From Amorphophallus konjac (lineage: Eukaryota; Streptophyta; Magnoliopsida; Alismatales; Araceae), in assembly GCA_022559845.1 (NCBI GenBank), contig CM040123.1:318475933-318539932 (forward strand): a stretch of 64,000 nt of DNA, given 5' to 3'. This document shows positions 1-10,085 of the stretch, in pieces. Each line of letters begins with the position of its first letter. The first letter of the stretch is position 1. Both the position numbers and the translations under genes were made by a program. The notes under the pieces were generated by a model. The model worked only from the letters and a program-made list of their open reading frames with translations. It was not told the DNA's origin and made no database searches.

Positions 1-430
1 TCCACTTCCCCCACCTCCGCCAAAGATGCTGTTATGATCAGGATGGAGCTCGGCTGCACCGTACCTGCGAAGGGTTCGGGTGAGAGGCCCCAGCCAAGCT
101 TCCTCACGGCCCTAACATCATCTACGTCCACCTTCCTTCCCTTGCCTCTCACCCCACATCCACCTTCCCAAAAGTTATCCTAGATAGTATTAGGTTGGTT
201 TGATTTCAATTTTAGCACTCCCCATGTGTTCTCCGTCATCCTGTGTGTTTCCCCTTGTGGTTTGAACCCCTAGAGTCGTCCACGGGAGTCCCGACGTCGA
301 GGTTCTTCGTTCTACTGCTTCCTGTGAACGCGCGTAAATGATATAGCACGTTCTTCAGAACGCGCATAAAGGGTATAGCGCGACTATGATCAGAAGGAAG
401 AAGGAGACCCCCCACTTTCGTCCCGCATCA
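1..430 (+). mobile_element. Left-truncated LTR of array (copy 1)
   Basis: Aligns with the last ~430 bp of the complete array LTRs and ends at the same CCCGCATCA terminus. The left part lies outside the window. It is slightly more divergent than later copies, with small indels near its start. Confidence 0.9.
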
Positions 431-710
431 ATTTGATGGGAATCAAGCCAGCTGTCAAGTCAAAGCAAATCGAGCAAGCTGCCAGGCCAAAGATGAAGGT
501 GCTATAGGTCCCTAGCGCGACCTGGCAGAAGGCGCTAGGGTCCCCTAACGCGACATGAAGAACGCGCCATTAAACCCTAGCGCGATCACAGGCAGAAACA
601 GGTTGCAGATGGTCCAACTTCCCGGCGCCTAACTCTTCAAAGTCTTCGATGTCTGCTGTCTTCCATGGTTGTAAATCAACATGTTAGCGTCGTTTTGTCT
701 TCCCCTTTCC

Positions 711-718
711 CTATATAT
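711..718 (+). promoter_or_regulatory. TATA-like box of array LTR (repeated in every copy)
   Basis: CTATATAT in a pyrimidine-rich setting about 280 bp into the LTR, as expected for a U3 promoter. The same motif recurs at about 1775, 2839, 3904 and 4969. Promoter activity is inferred, not shown. Confidence 0.5.
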
Positions 719-1317
719 GTATCCCTTTCGTTTGATTAAGCATAATCGAAGCATGAATCTATGAGTGTTCTTGAGTGTAGCCCACGGCTATCTTCCCCAA
801 TCTTTGGAAACCCCCTTCATCCGTCCTTCTATGGGTGCGAGGCCCAATTCTATTCCCCTGATCCTCTCCCTTTCCCCTTCAATGGAGGACGAGCAAAGCC
901 TCGGATGCATCGGCTCTGAGACGGGGTTGAGTGTGAGGCTCCATTCGGAGCTTCGTTCTCCTTCCAACCAACGATTCCACTTCCCCACCACCGCCAAGAT
1001 GTTGTTAAGGTCTGGATGGAGCTCGGCTGCACCGTACCTGCGAAGGGTTCGGGTGAGAGGCCCCAGCCAAGCTTCCTCACGGCCCTAACATCATCTACGT
1101 CCTCCCTCCTTCCCTTGCCGCTCACCCCACATCCACCTTCCCAAAAGTTATCCTAGCTAGTATTAGATTGGTTTGATTTCAATTTCAGCATTCCCATGTG
1201 TTCTCCGTCGTCCTATGTGTTTCCCCTTGTGTTTTGAACCCCCAGAGTCATCCACGGGAGCCCCGACGTCGAGGTTCTTCATTCTGCTACTGTCTGAGAA
1301 CGCGCGTAAATGATATA

Positions 1318-1337
1318 GCGCGTTCTTCAGAACGCGC
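1318..1337 (+). repeat. Perfect 9-bp-arm palindrome in array LTR
   Basis: GCGCGTTCT (1318-1326), two-base spacer TC, then AGAACGCGC (1329-1337). It recurs at the same place, about 65-85 bp before the LTR end, in each LTR, with occasional C-to-T changes. It belongs to the AGCGCG motif class also seen in two other LTR families in this window. Confidence 0.85.
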
Positions 1338-1402
1338 GTAAAGGGTATAGCGCGACTATGATCAGAAGGAAGAAGGAGACCCCCCACTTCTGTCCCGCAT
1401 CA

Positions 1403-1497
1403 AATTGGTATCAGAGCTTAGGGAACCAGGCTGTTCTCACAGACTGGGATCTTGAGCTACGAGGTTCGAGGATGAACCTTCCAAAGTGGAGGGGTTT
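1403..1497 (+). mobile_element. Mini internal domain of array element (PBS, polyprotein end, PPT)
   Basis: Ninety-five bases. They begin AAT and then the primer-binding site TGGTATCAGAGC (1406-1417), which matches the 3' end of plant initiator methionine tRNA. Near the right end a frame reads FEDEPSKVEGF and stops in the TGA that starts the next LTR. This is the usual C-terminus of plant chromovirus-type Ty3 polyproteins and overlaps the purine tract AAAGTGGAGGGG. All gag-pol between these two points is missing, so the element could only move with proteins supplied in trans. Confidence 0.88.
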
Positions 1498-2467
1498 TGA
1501 TGGGAATCAAGCCATCTGTCGAGCCAAAGCAAATCGAGCAAGCTGCCAGGCCAAAGATGAAGGCGCTATAGGTCCCTAGCGCGACCTGGCAGAAGGCGCT
1601 AGGGTCCCCTAGTGCGACATGAAGAACGCGCCATTCAACCCTAGTGCGATCACAGGCAGAAACGGGTTGCAGATGGTCCAACTTCCCGGTGCCTAACTCT
1701 TCAAAGTCTTCGATGTCTGCTATATTCCATGGTTGTAAATCGACGTGTTAGCGTCATTTTGTCTTCTCCTTTCCCTATATATGTATCCCTTTCGTTTGAT
1801 TAAGCATAATCGAAGCATGAATTTATGAGTGTTCTTGAGTGTAGCCTATGGCTATCTTCCCCAATCTTTGGAAACCCCCTTCATCTGTCCCTCTATGGGT
1901 GCGAGGCCCAATTCTATTCCCCTGATCCTCTCCCTTTCCCCTTTAATGGAGGACGATCGAAGCCTCAGATGCATCGGCTCTGAGACGGGGTCGAGTGTGA
2001 GGCTCCATTTGGAGTTTCGTTCTCCTTCCAACCAATGATTCCACTTCCCCACCACCGCCAAGATGTTGTTAAGGTCTGCATGGAGCTCGGCTGCACCATA
2101 CCTGCGAAGGGTTCGGGTGAGACGCCCCAGCCAAGCTTCCTCATGGCCCTAACATCATCTACGTCCTCCCTCCTTCCCTTGCCGCTCACCCCACATCCAC
2201 CTTCCCAAAAGTTATCCTAGCTAGTATTAGGTTGGTTTGATTTCAATTTCAGCATTCCCCATGTGTTCTCCGTCGTCCTATGTGTTTCCCCTTGTGTTTT
2301 GAACCCCCAGAGTCATCCACGGGAGCCCCGACGTCGAGGTTCTTCGTTCTGCTGCTGTCTGAGAACGCTCATAAACGATATAGTGCGTTCTTCAGAACGC
2401 GCGTAAAGGGTATAGCGCGACTATGATCAGAAGGAAGAAGGAGACCCCCCACTTCTGTCCCGCATCA
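1498..2467 (+). mobile_element. Array LTR copy 3
   Basis: Complete 970-bp LTR, TGATGGG to GCATCA, flanked on both sides by the mini internal domain. Confidence 0.92.
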
Positions 2468-2561
2468 AATTGGTATCAGAGCTTAGGGAACCAGGTGTTC
2501 TCACAGACTGGGATCTTGAGCTACGAGGTTCGAGGACGAACCTTCCAAAGTGGAGGGGTTT
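2468..2561 (+). mobile_element. Mini internal domain, second copy
   Basis: Same organisation as 1403-1497 with one base missing after the primer-binding site (2471-2482). The FEDE codons and purine tract are retained. Confidence 0.88.
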
Positions 2562-3531
2562 TGATGGGAATCAAGCCATCTGTCGAGCCAAAGCAAATTG
2601 AGCAAGCTGCCAGGCCAAAGATGAAGGCGCTATAGGTCCCTAGCGCGACCTGGCAGAAGGCGCTAGGGTCCCCTAGCGCGACATGAAGAACGCACCATTC
2701 AACCCTAGCGCGATCACAGGCAGAAACGGGTTGCAGATGGTCCAACTTCCTGGCGCCTAACTCTTCAAAGTCTTCGATGTCTGCTATCTTCCATGGTTGT
2801 AAATCGACGTGTTAGCGTCATTTTGTCTTCTCCTTTCCCTATATATGTATCCCTTTCGTTTGATTAAGCATAATCGAAGCATGAATCTATGAGTGTTCTT
2901 GAGTGTAGCCCATGGCTATCTTCCCAAATCTTTGGAAACCCCCTTCATCTGTCCCTCTATGGGTGCGAGCCCCAATTCTATTCCCCTGATCCTCTCCCTT
3001 TCCCCTTTAATGGAGGACGATCGAAGCCTCGGATGCATCGGCTCTGAGACGGGGTCGAGTGTGAGGCTCCATTTGGAGCTTCGTTCTCCTTCCAACCAAC
3101 GATTCCACTTCCCCACCACCGCCAAGATGTTGTTAAGGTCTACATGGAGCTCGGCTGCACCATACCTGCGAAGGGTTCGGGTGAGAGGCCCCAGCCAAGC
3201 TTCCTCACGGCCCTAACATCATCTACGTCCTCCCTCCTTCCCTTGCCGCTCACCCCACATCCACCTTCCCAAAAGTTATCCTAGCTAGTATTAGGTTGGT
3301 TTGATTTCAATTTCAGCATTCCCCATGTGTTCTCCGTCGTCCAATGTGTTTCCCCTTGTGTTTTGAACCCCTAGAGTCATCCACGGGAGCCCCGACGTCG
3401 AGGTTCTTCATTCTGCTGCTGTCTGAGAACGCGCGTAAACGATATAGCGCGTTCTTCAGAACGCGCGTAAAGGGTATAGCGCGACTATGATCAGAAGGAA
3501 GAAGGAGACCCCCCACTTCTGTCCCGCATCA
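2562..3531 (+). mobile_element. Array LTR copy 4
   Basis: Complete 970-bp LTR with the same termini and TATA-like box (2839-2846). Confidence 0.92.
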
Positions 3532-3626
3532 AATTGGTATCAGAGCTTAGGGAACCAGGCTGTTCTCACAGACTGGGATCTTGAGCTACGAGGTTCGAGG
3601 ACGAACCTTCCAAAGTGGAGGGGTTT
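3532..3626 (+). mobile_element. Mini internal domain, third copy
   Basis: Ninety-five bases with primer-binding site, FEDE codons and purine tract as in the first copy. Confidence 0.88.
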
Positions 3627-4596
3627 TGATGGGAATCAAGCCATCTGTCGAGCCAAAGCAAATCGAGCAAGCTTCCAGGCCAAAGATGAAGGCGCTATAG
3701 GTCCCTAGCGCGACCTGGCAGAAGGCGCTAGGGTCCCCTAGCGCGACATGAAGAATGCGCCATTCAACCCTAGCGCGATCACAGGCAGAAACGGGTTGCA
3801 TATGGTCCAACTTCCCGACGCCTAACTCTTCAAAGTCTTCGATGTCTGCTGTCTTCCAAGGTTGTAAATCGACGTGTTAGCGTCATTTTGTCTTCTCCTT
3901 TCCCTATATATGTATCCCTTTCGTTTGATTAAGCATAATCAAAGCATGAATCTATGAGTGTTCTTGAGTGTAGCCCATGGCTATCTTCCCCAATCTTTGG
4001 AAACCCCCTTCATCTGTCCCTCTATGGGTGCGAGGCCCAATTCTATTCCCCTGATCCTCTCCCTTTCCCCTTTAATGGAGGACGATCGAAGCCTCGGATG
4101 CATCGGCTCTGAGACGGGGTCGAGTGTGAGGCTCCATTTGGAGTTTCGTTCTCCTTCCAACCAACGATTCCACTTCCCCACCACTGCCAAGATGTTGTTA
4201 AGGTCTGCATGGAGCTCGGCTGCACCATACCTGCGAAGGGTTCGGGTGAGAGGCCCCAGCCAAGCTTCCTCACGGCCCTAACATCATCTACGTCCTCCCT
4301 CCTTCCCTTGCCGCTCACCCCACATCCACCTTCCCAAAAGTTATCTTAGCTAGTATTAGGTTGGTTTGATTTCAATTTCAGCATTCCCCATGTGTTCTCC
4401 GTCGTCCTATGTGTTTCCCCTTGTGTTTTGAACCCCCAGATTCATCCACGGGAGCCCCGACGTCGAGGTTCTTCGTTCTGCTGCTGTCTGAGAACGCGCG
4501 TAAACGATATAGCGCGTTCTTCAGAACGCGCGTAAAGGGTATAGCGCGACTATGATCAGAAGGAAGAAGGAGACCCCCCACTTCTGTCCCGCATCA
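3627..4596 (+). mobile_element. Array LTR copy 5
   Basis: Complete 970-bp LTR with the same termini and TATA-like box. Confidence 0.92.
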
Positions 4597-4691
4597 AATT
4601 GGTATCAGAGCTTAGGGAACCAGGCTGTTCTCACAGACTGGGATCTTGAGCTACGAGGTTCGAGGATGAACCTTCCAAAGTGGAGGGGTTT
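4597..4691 (+). mobile_element. Mini internal domain, fourth copy
   Basis: Ninety-five bases with primer-binding site, FEDE codons and purine tract. Confidence 0.88.
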
Positions 4692-5661
4692 TGATGGGAA
4701 TCAAGCCATCTGTCGAGCCAAAGCAAATCGAGCAAGCTGCCAGGCCAAAGATGAAGGCGCTATAGGTCCCTAGCGCGACCTGGCAGAAGGCGCTAGGGTC
4801 CCCTAGCGCGACATGAAGAACGCACCATTCAACCCTAGCGCGATCACAGGCAGAAACGGGTTGCAGATGGTCCAACTTCTCGGCGCCTAACTCTTCAAAG
4901 TCTTCGATGTCTGCTATCTTCCATGGTTGTAAATCGACGTGTTAGCGTCATTTTGTCTTCTCCTTTCCCTATATATGTATCCCTTTCGTTTGATTAAGCA
5001 TAATCGAAGCATGAATCTATGAGTGTTCTTGAGTGTAGCCCATGGCTATCTTCCCAAATCTTTGGAAACCCCCTTCATCTGTCCCTCTATGGGTGCGAGG
5101 CCCAATTCTATTCCCCTGATCCTCTCCCTTTCCCCTTCAATGGAGGACGATCGAAGCCTCGGATGCATCGGCTCTGAGACGGGGTCGAGTGTGAGGCTCC
5201 ATTTGGAGCTTCGTTCTCCTTCCAACCAATGATTCCACTTCCCCACCACCGCCAAGATGTTGTTAAGGTCTACATGGAGCTCGGCTGCACCATACCTGCG
5301 AAGGGTTCGGGTGAGAGGCCCCAGCCAAGCTTCCTCACGGCCCTAACATCATCTACGTCTTCCCTCCTTCCCTTGCCGCTCACCCCACATCCACCTTCCC
5401 AAAAGTTATCCTAGCTAGTATTAGGTTGGTTTGATTTCAATTTCAGCATTCCCCATGTGTTCTCCGTCGTCCTATGTGTTTCCCCTTGTGTTTTGAACCC
5501 CCAGAGTCATCCACGGGAGCCCCGATGTCGAGGTTCTTCGTTCTGCTACTGTCTGAGAACGCGCGTAAACGATATAGCACGTTCTTCAGAACGCGCGTAA
5601 AGGGTATAGCGCGACTATGATCAGAAGGAAGAAGGAGACCCCCCACTTCTGTCCCGCATCA
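4692..5661 (+). mobile_element. Array LTR copy 6 (right end of array)
   Basis: Complete 970-bp LTR. Its CCCGCATCA end passes straight into unrelated sequence (CTTAG at 5662), so the right border of the array is a true LTR terminus. The matching target duplication would lie left of the window. Confidence 0.9.
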
Positions 5662-6560
5662 CTTAGTCCTTTCATGCTTTCATGTTCATGCTTATGCATA
5701 TATTTATTTAGTTTGGAGTGGGTGGATATAAACATCTATAGCCGGTTGTTCGGCGGGCGTGAGGTTCAAGATCGTTCAAGAGATGTGGTGGTTGTGGCTG
5801 GAGTGCTTATCTATGACGAGACTCGAGAGAGTTTGGAGCATGGTGCGTCTGGTGTTGTCACTGTCCAGATTGTGGTGTTCCCTTTGCTCGGAGGGAGCTA
5901 CGCAAGGGATTGATGTGTGTGCGCGGGCACCGAGAGTTGGTTAGTGTGCGTGGTGGTTCCCGGTTGGTGAAGTTCTGGCGGTCGTCCGTAACGTGCCCTT
6001 GGTGTTGTTGGTGTCCGGTGAGGCATCGGTTGTTGGGACCGGTGTTGGCCGGTGTGTATTGTGGCGTTCGGCTCGAGAGCGTGTGTTGTTGGTGGTGCAG
6101 AGTCGACGGAAGAGTTGTGGCCAACTGTGCGTGGCGGTGTGGTTGTCGTCTTAAGTGTAGGGTACCTCTCGTAGGGAGTGCTCGGTGTCTTGTGGCTAGA
6201 GAAGCTGTCGACCCGAGTAGGTGCTAATTGTGGTCTTCCAATTGAGAGTTGGTATGTTTCTCCGTGCGCGGAGTGGGTCGGGTGTGTTGTGCCCTTGGAA
6301 GTTTTGAGGGTGTTGAGGTGATGTCGGATTTGTTGGTTTCGTGTACCCCGATTGGTGCGAGGTCTGGCATGGTTTTGTTTGGTAGAGCGTGAGGGCTCTG
6401 TTGTTGTGCTGGTCCGGCGGTGTCCCTCAGTGTTGGTCGTGCGGTGCATAGACTGGTGGTGCTGTGACCGTGAAGTCCTACTTGTTGAGTGCGTTCTTTC
6501 CCATGAGTTATGTGCCTTGTCCTAATTTTGAGGATGAAATTTCTGTAAGGTGGGGAGGAC
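5662..6560 (+). mobile_element. 3' tail of internal region of Ty3 element D (degenerate)
   Basis: G+T-rich plus strand without a recognisable coding domain. At 6527-6560 one frame reads FEDEISVRWGG and stops in the first bases of the LTR at 6561. This terminus is like those of the array element and of the chromovirus-like element at 40 kb, and it carries the purine tract GGTGGGGAGG. The rest (5662-6526) is unassigned. Its minus-strand open frames are rich in Pro, Thr and His and look like by-products of composition. Confidence 0.6.
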
Positions 6561-7377
6561 TGTAACACCTTGGATTTTTTGATCTAGTTCTATGTGTCGC
6601 AGATCGTGTCTGAGTGGGTTTTGGGCTTTCTGCAATGACTTTTTGGACCCTTTATCGGTGTGTTTGTGGCTTGTTCTGGGTCCGTGGTGGCGCGTGGAGC
6701 GGTCCTGCATTTTTCTAGAATTTTTCTAGGTCGGATCCTATTTTTTGGGGTTTTTTCGGAGCTCTTATGAATTTCTAAAAGGAATAAAAAGAAGAAAATA
6801 AATATAATATAATTAAATATATTATTATAACCCTAACCCCTTTCCCCCTCTGATCCCTCATCTCCCCCTCCCATGTCTCTCTTCTTCCTCACCGTCTCCC
6901 TCTCACTCTCCCTTCTTACTCTGGCGGCCGACGGAGATGGCGAGGGGTGCGTGGTGGTGCGACGGCGGCGGCGTGCAGAGAGGATGAACCCGGAGGCGTG
7001 GCCTGCTGGATCGGAGGCGGAGGCGGCGGCGTTCGTAAGAAGCCAGCCGTGGGGGTGATCGTCGTTTTGAGGTTTTGGTTGAGGTTAAAGCTCGGTTTCA
7101 GGTAGGGGGATGGATCCCTACTCTTCCTGCGCGATTCCCTCGCTATTCCATGCCCGATGAGGTTGAGAATGGGAACATTTCATGTTTTGGAGGTTTAAGC
7201 ATGTCGGGTGGGTTGAGCGATGGATTTGGCCCTTGATTTGTCGTTTGGATGTAGCATTTCGATTGTAGAATGGTCGGGGGATGATTCCCCAAGTTTTCCC
7301 CTTCGTTCGGTGACGAATGGGGTTTCGAACGAGCTCCGGGCGAGCTCGGGTGTGTGTTTTCAGTAGAAACTGCAGGA

Positions 7378-7829
7378 GACGGCCACACAGGTGGCCGTCG
7401 CGTCTAGGACTGGACAGCCAGGTGTCTGGCCACCCAGTTCTGCTGGGCGGCCAGGGCCTTGGCCGCCCAGGGGTGCAGACAGCCATTGGTCTAGCCGTCT
7501 TGCGTGTTTTCCTCGTTGTCAAAGCCCACTGCCTAGGCGGCCAAAGGAGTGGCCGCCCAGGCTCCTAGGCGACCAGATGGGTGGCTGCCCAGGCCCCCAG
7601 TTAGCCCATGGGTGGGGGGCCAGAGGCCTGGCTGCCCAACCCTCTGGGCCGCCATCGGGATGGTCGCCTAGTCCCCTTGGTGTCTGGCCTCTGGGTGGCC
7701 AGAGAGATGGCCGCCCAGGCCAGTATGTGTCCCAGGGTGGGCGGCCAGTGCCTTGGCCTCCCAGCCTTGTTGGGCAGCCACAGGTCTGGCCGCTCAACCC
7801 TCTAGGCGGCCAGCACCTTGGCCTCCCAG
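7378..7829 (+). repeat. Cluster of ~12 GGCGGCC/GGCCGCC inverted repeats in LTR D
   Basis: Short palindromes at intervals of about 30-50 bp. The best has perfect 11-bp arms, CTGGGCGGCCA (7443-7453) and TGGCCGCCCAG (7460-7470). Another is GACGGCCAC (7378-7386) with GTGGCCGTC (7391-7399). Others begin near 7411, 7475, 7533, 7564, 7616, 7646, 7693, 7738, 7768 and 7802, most with one to three arm mismatches. The spacers differ between copies. The cluster lies in the downstream, probably transcribed, part of the LTR. Confidence 0.88.
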
Positions 7830-9683
7830 TCCCCTTCAGCCCAGGGGCGTGGCACTTCGTGGTTTGGTGTTCCGGAATGTCCGTATGAAGGGTGGCCTTG
7901 TGGATTGCGTGTCTGTATGGTTATGTGTGTTTTGTTGGTGCCGGGGTGTTGGTGTGGGCCATCCCTGTCTGCTAGTAGAGGGTGGACAATCTTCCTTGTG
8001 TTGGGCTACTCGTATCGATTGTTCCCGCGAGAGTCCCGTGACTGAAGGGTGTTCCCGCGTGAGGGCTATGATCGCGGCTAGGTATCTTTGTAGGAGTCGT
8101 GGACCGTGGTCCTTGTGTTTTCGTCCTATGCCCTGGTTAGTATTCTGTGGACCGGTAGTCGTGGTTTAGCTATCTGGTTAGTGGTCCTTGGTTCTCATGC
8201 TAGTGAGCCGCCTCAGGTTGGTTTAGCACGGACTGGTGGTACTCCGGTGGTTTCCGTGGTTGCGACGGGTTCTTCCCTTGGTGACTCTACTCACTAGGCT
8301 TAGCTGACCTAGGCACGTTGGTGTGCCGACCCACCTGGGAGTGGTGGAGGCTTGGCCCGTGTAGAGGTTTGTAGGCCGGTTACCTGAGGGCCCCTTGCCT
8401 TTGCAGCCTAAGTCTTGCTGGGGGGAAAATCGGCTAGAGGACCGACCTAGAGCAGATGGTCTGTGTGTGCACACGTGGTCGGGGGCAGTGGACGAGTGCT
8501 GACGATCACGACCCCGGCTAGTCCTTGTTCCGTGGTACAGTGTACCGTGTCTCGGTTTCTACCTGAGGGCAAGTTGGGAGACGCTTGAGGCTGCGGTGTA
8601 AGTCGTCGAAGGACGCTTCCGGTCTCGTTGTTAGTGGGGTAGTGCTCCTATCACCTGATAGGTTTCAGTGCGGGTTTCTCTTCAGTGTAGTTACTATTTT
8701 AGTGGCTCGGTCTGTTCCGCTTTGCATGATCTTTTGGCAGTCGGGCTGGTGTTGCCCTGTGTGTGTGGGGGGCGTGGCTCTTCCGCTAGTTCTAGTTCGG
8801 GATCGAGAGATTCTCCCGAGGGTGTTGGTTCAGCATGTGGTTGGATGTGTAGTGTAGAAACTCGATAATTTAAAATGAGAAATAATTTTTTTAAATAAAT
8901 TATACAATTAAATTTTTCATGAAATACTTAAATTACATTTTTCTAAACTAGAATAGTGAATTTGCTTGAATTTACTTAAGATAAATTGAAAAATAAATAC
9001 TTTAACCCTTAGATAAATCATTGCAAGCCCAATAAAAGTCCATATGATGGATTAGGATTACATTTGGCCCATTGGATAATCCATAATGGGCTGGATTAAT
9101 GGATTAAAGGATTTATTAAAGGATATTTAACCTTAAATTCGTAACATGTGTTTAATATGGTATTTAAGAGATTAAAATAACCTCATTTCTAGAAGATTGA
9201 CTCAAGAATCAATCCTTACCTACCAGCCACCGTAGACCAGCCGTTTTTACATTAGTTTCACATCAAATGGAGGCTAGGTTAAGAAGAAAAATTAGAATTT
9301 TCTACCAATTCGGAGTTAGAAAGTTTGGCATTGTTAGGCAAGGAATCTTGACAAATTTGGCCAAGTTTTGGCTATAAATAGAACTCCATTCGACCCTCAA
9401 ATCATTCCTGGAAGCCAAGGCTATGCTGCTGCGGAGATTGAAAGAGATTTGAAGGAGGATTGGGAGAAATCAAAAGGGTTTCATATTATTTGGGCATTTT
9501 TCTTACCTCTCATTAGATCTGCTCAAAGGTAGGTGTCTCTTAGGGTAAACTCTAATTAAGGCATGACATCTTATTCGTTTTTCTGTCCTTTTTCCATTGA
9601 TAGCTCATTTATTAAATTCCGTTATGAAATGAGCAAGTTATGGTCATTTTATTGGAGGGGTATTCCAATTTTTTCATCAGGTC

Positions 9684-9965
9684 CAGAACGTGCTATACCT
9701 CAGTAGCGCGTTCTGAACGCGCTAGCCCGACATAGCGCGTCAGTAGCGCGGTCTGAATGCGCTAGCCCAACATAGCGCGTTCATACAGAGTATTTTTCCC
9801 GCCCTCAGAGGGGTCAAAAACATAATTTCAAATATATATATATATTTACCATAAGCCAGCGCGTTCATAAAATACATAATTTTAAAAAATATATTTTTTT
9901 TTAAGAATGCGCTACCCGAGGGTAGCGCGATCTTTAATATCGCGCTAGCATAAGCTAGCGCCTTA
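9684..9965 (+). repeat. AGCGCG inverted-repeat cluster in outer LTR
   Basis: Repeated AGCGCGTTCT and its inverse GAACGCGCTAG, for example TAGCGCGTTCTGAACGCGCT at 9703-9722, with variants at about 9740, 9775, 9858, 9905-9925 and 9938-9963. The words are the same as in the array LTR (1318) and the chromovirus-like LTRs (33952, 41093). Confidence 0.8.
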
Positions 9966-10015
9966 ATAAAATTTTTACTTAAAAAAATATATATATCTAT
10001 AGCGCTAGCCAACGT

Positions 10016-10050
10016 CACCTCACCTCACCTCACCTCACCTCACCTCACCT
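10016..10050 (+). repeat. (CACCT)7 microsatellite
   Basis: Seven perfect CACCT units, followed by a short CAAA run (10055-10071), directly left of the nested solo LTR and its TSD. Confidence 0.95.
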
Positions 10051-10085
10051 CGGCACAAACAAACAAACAAATATATTACTAGTTT

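Larger units (their letters stand above)
434..1402 (+). mobile_element. Array LTR copy 2
   Basis: Complete LTR of 969 bp, TGATGGG to GCATCA. A TATA-like CTATATAT lies at 711-718 and AGCGCG motifs lie near both ends. Only three bases (ATT, 431-433) separate it from the preceding LTR, unlike every other junction. Confidence 0.9.
1..5661 (+). repeat. Tandem array of LTR plus mini-internal units (~1,065-bp monomer)
   Basis: Five complete copies and one left-truncated copy of the same LTR follow each other head to tail. Anchor sequences recur every 1,064-1,065 bp (for example the TATA region near 711, 1775, 2839, 3904 and 4969). Each LTR begins TGATGGGAATC and ends CCCGCATCA. Successive LTRs are joined by a ~95-bp internal segment with a primer-binding site and a polypurine tract, except at the first junction (430/434), which lacks it. 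The array runs off the left edge and ends exactly at an LTR terminus at 5661. By eye the copies are very similar, so the array is young or homogenised. It is a satellite-like array built from an internally deleted LTR retrotransposon; unequal recombination between LTRs or insertion of concatemeric circular DNA could have made it. Confidence 0.93.

Noticed and set aside
765..1088. 107-codon frame recurring in the array units
   Set aside because: It recurs because the LTR is tandemly repeated. It is broken in two of the copies, crosses no known domain and has competing frames on both strands.
1406..1417. tRNA gene suggested by TGGTATCAGAGC
   Set aside because: Only the 12-base complement of the tRNA 3' end is present, in the position of a primer-binding site. 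No tRNA body.
5898..6449. 183-codon minus-strand frame
   Set aside because: Thr, Pro, His and Arg-rich translation of a G+T-rich strand; no motif; overlapping frames are equally long.
7378..7829. CRISPR-like repeat-spacer pattern
   Set aside because: Repeats are imperfect palindromes of varying length inside a plant LTR, with no cas genes and a eukaryotic context.
10016..10050. Telomere-like or centromeric repeat
   Set aside because: A short (CACCT)7 microsatellite only; the plant telomere unit is CCCTAAA. A single AACCCTAACCCC near 6830 is also isolated.
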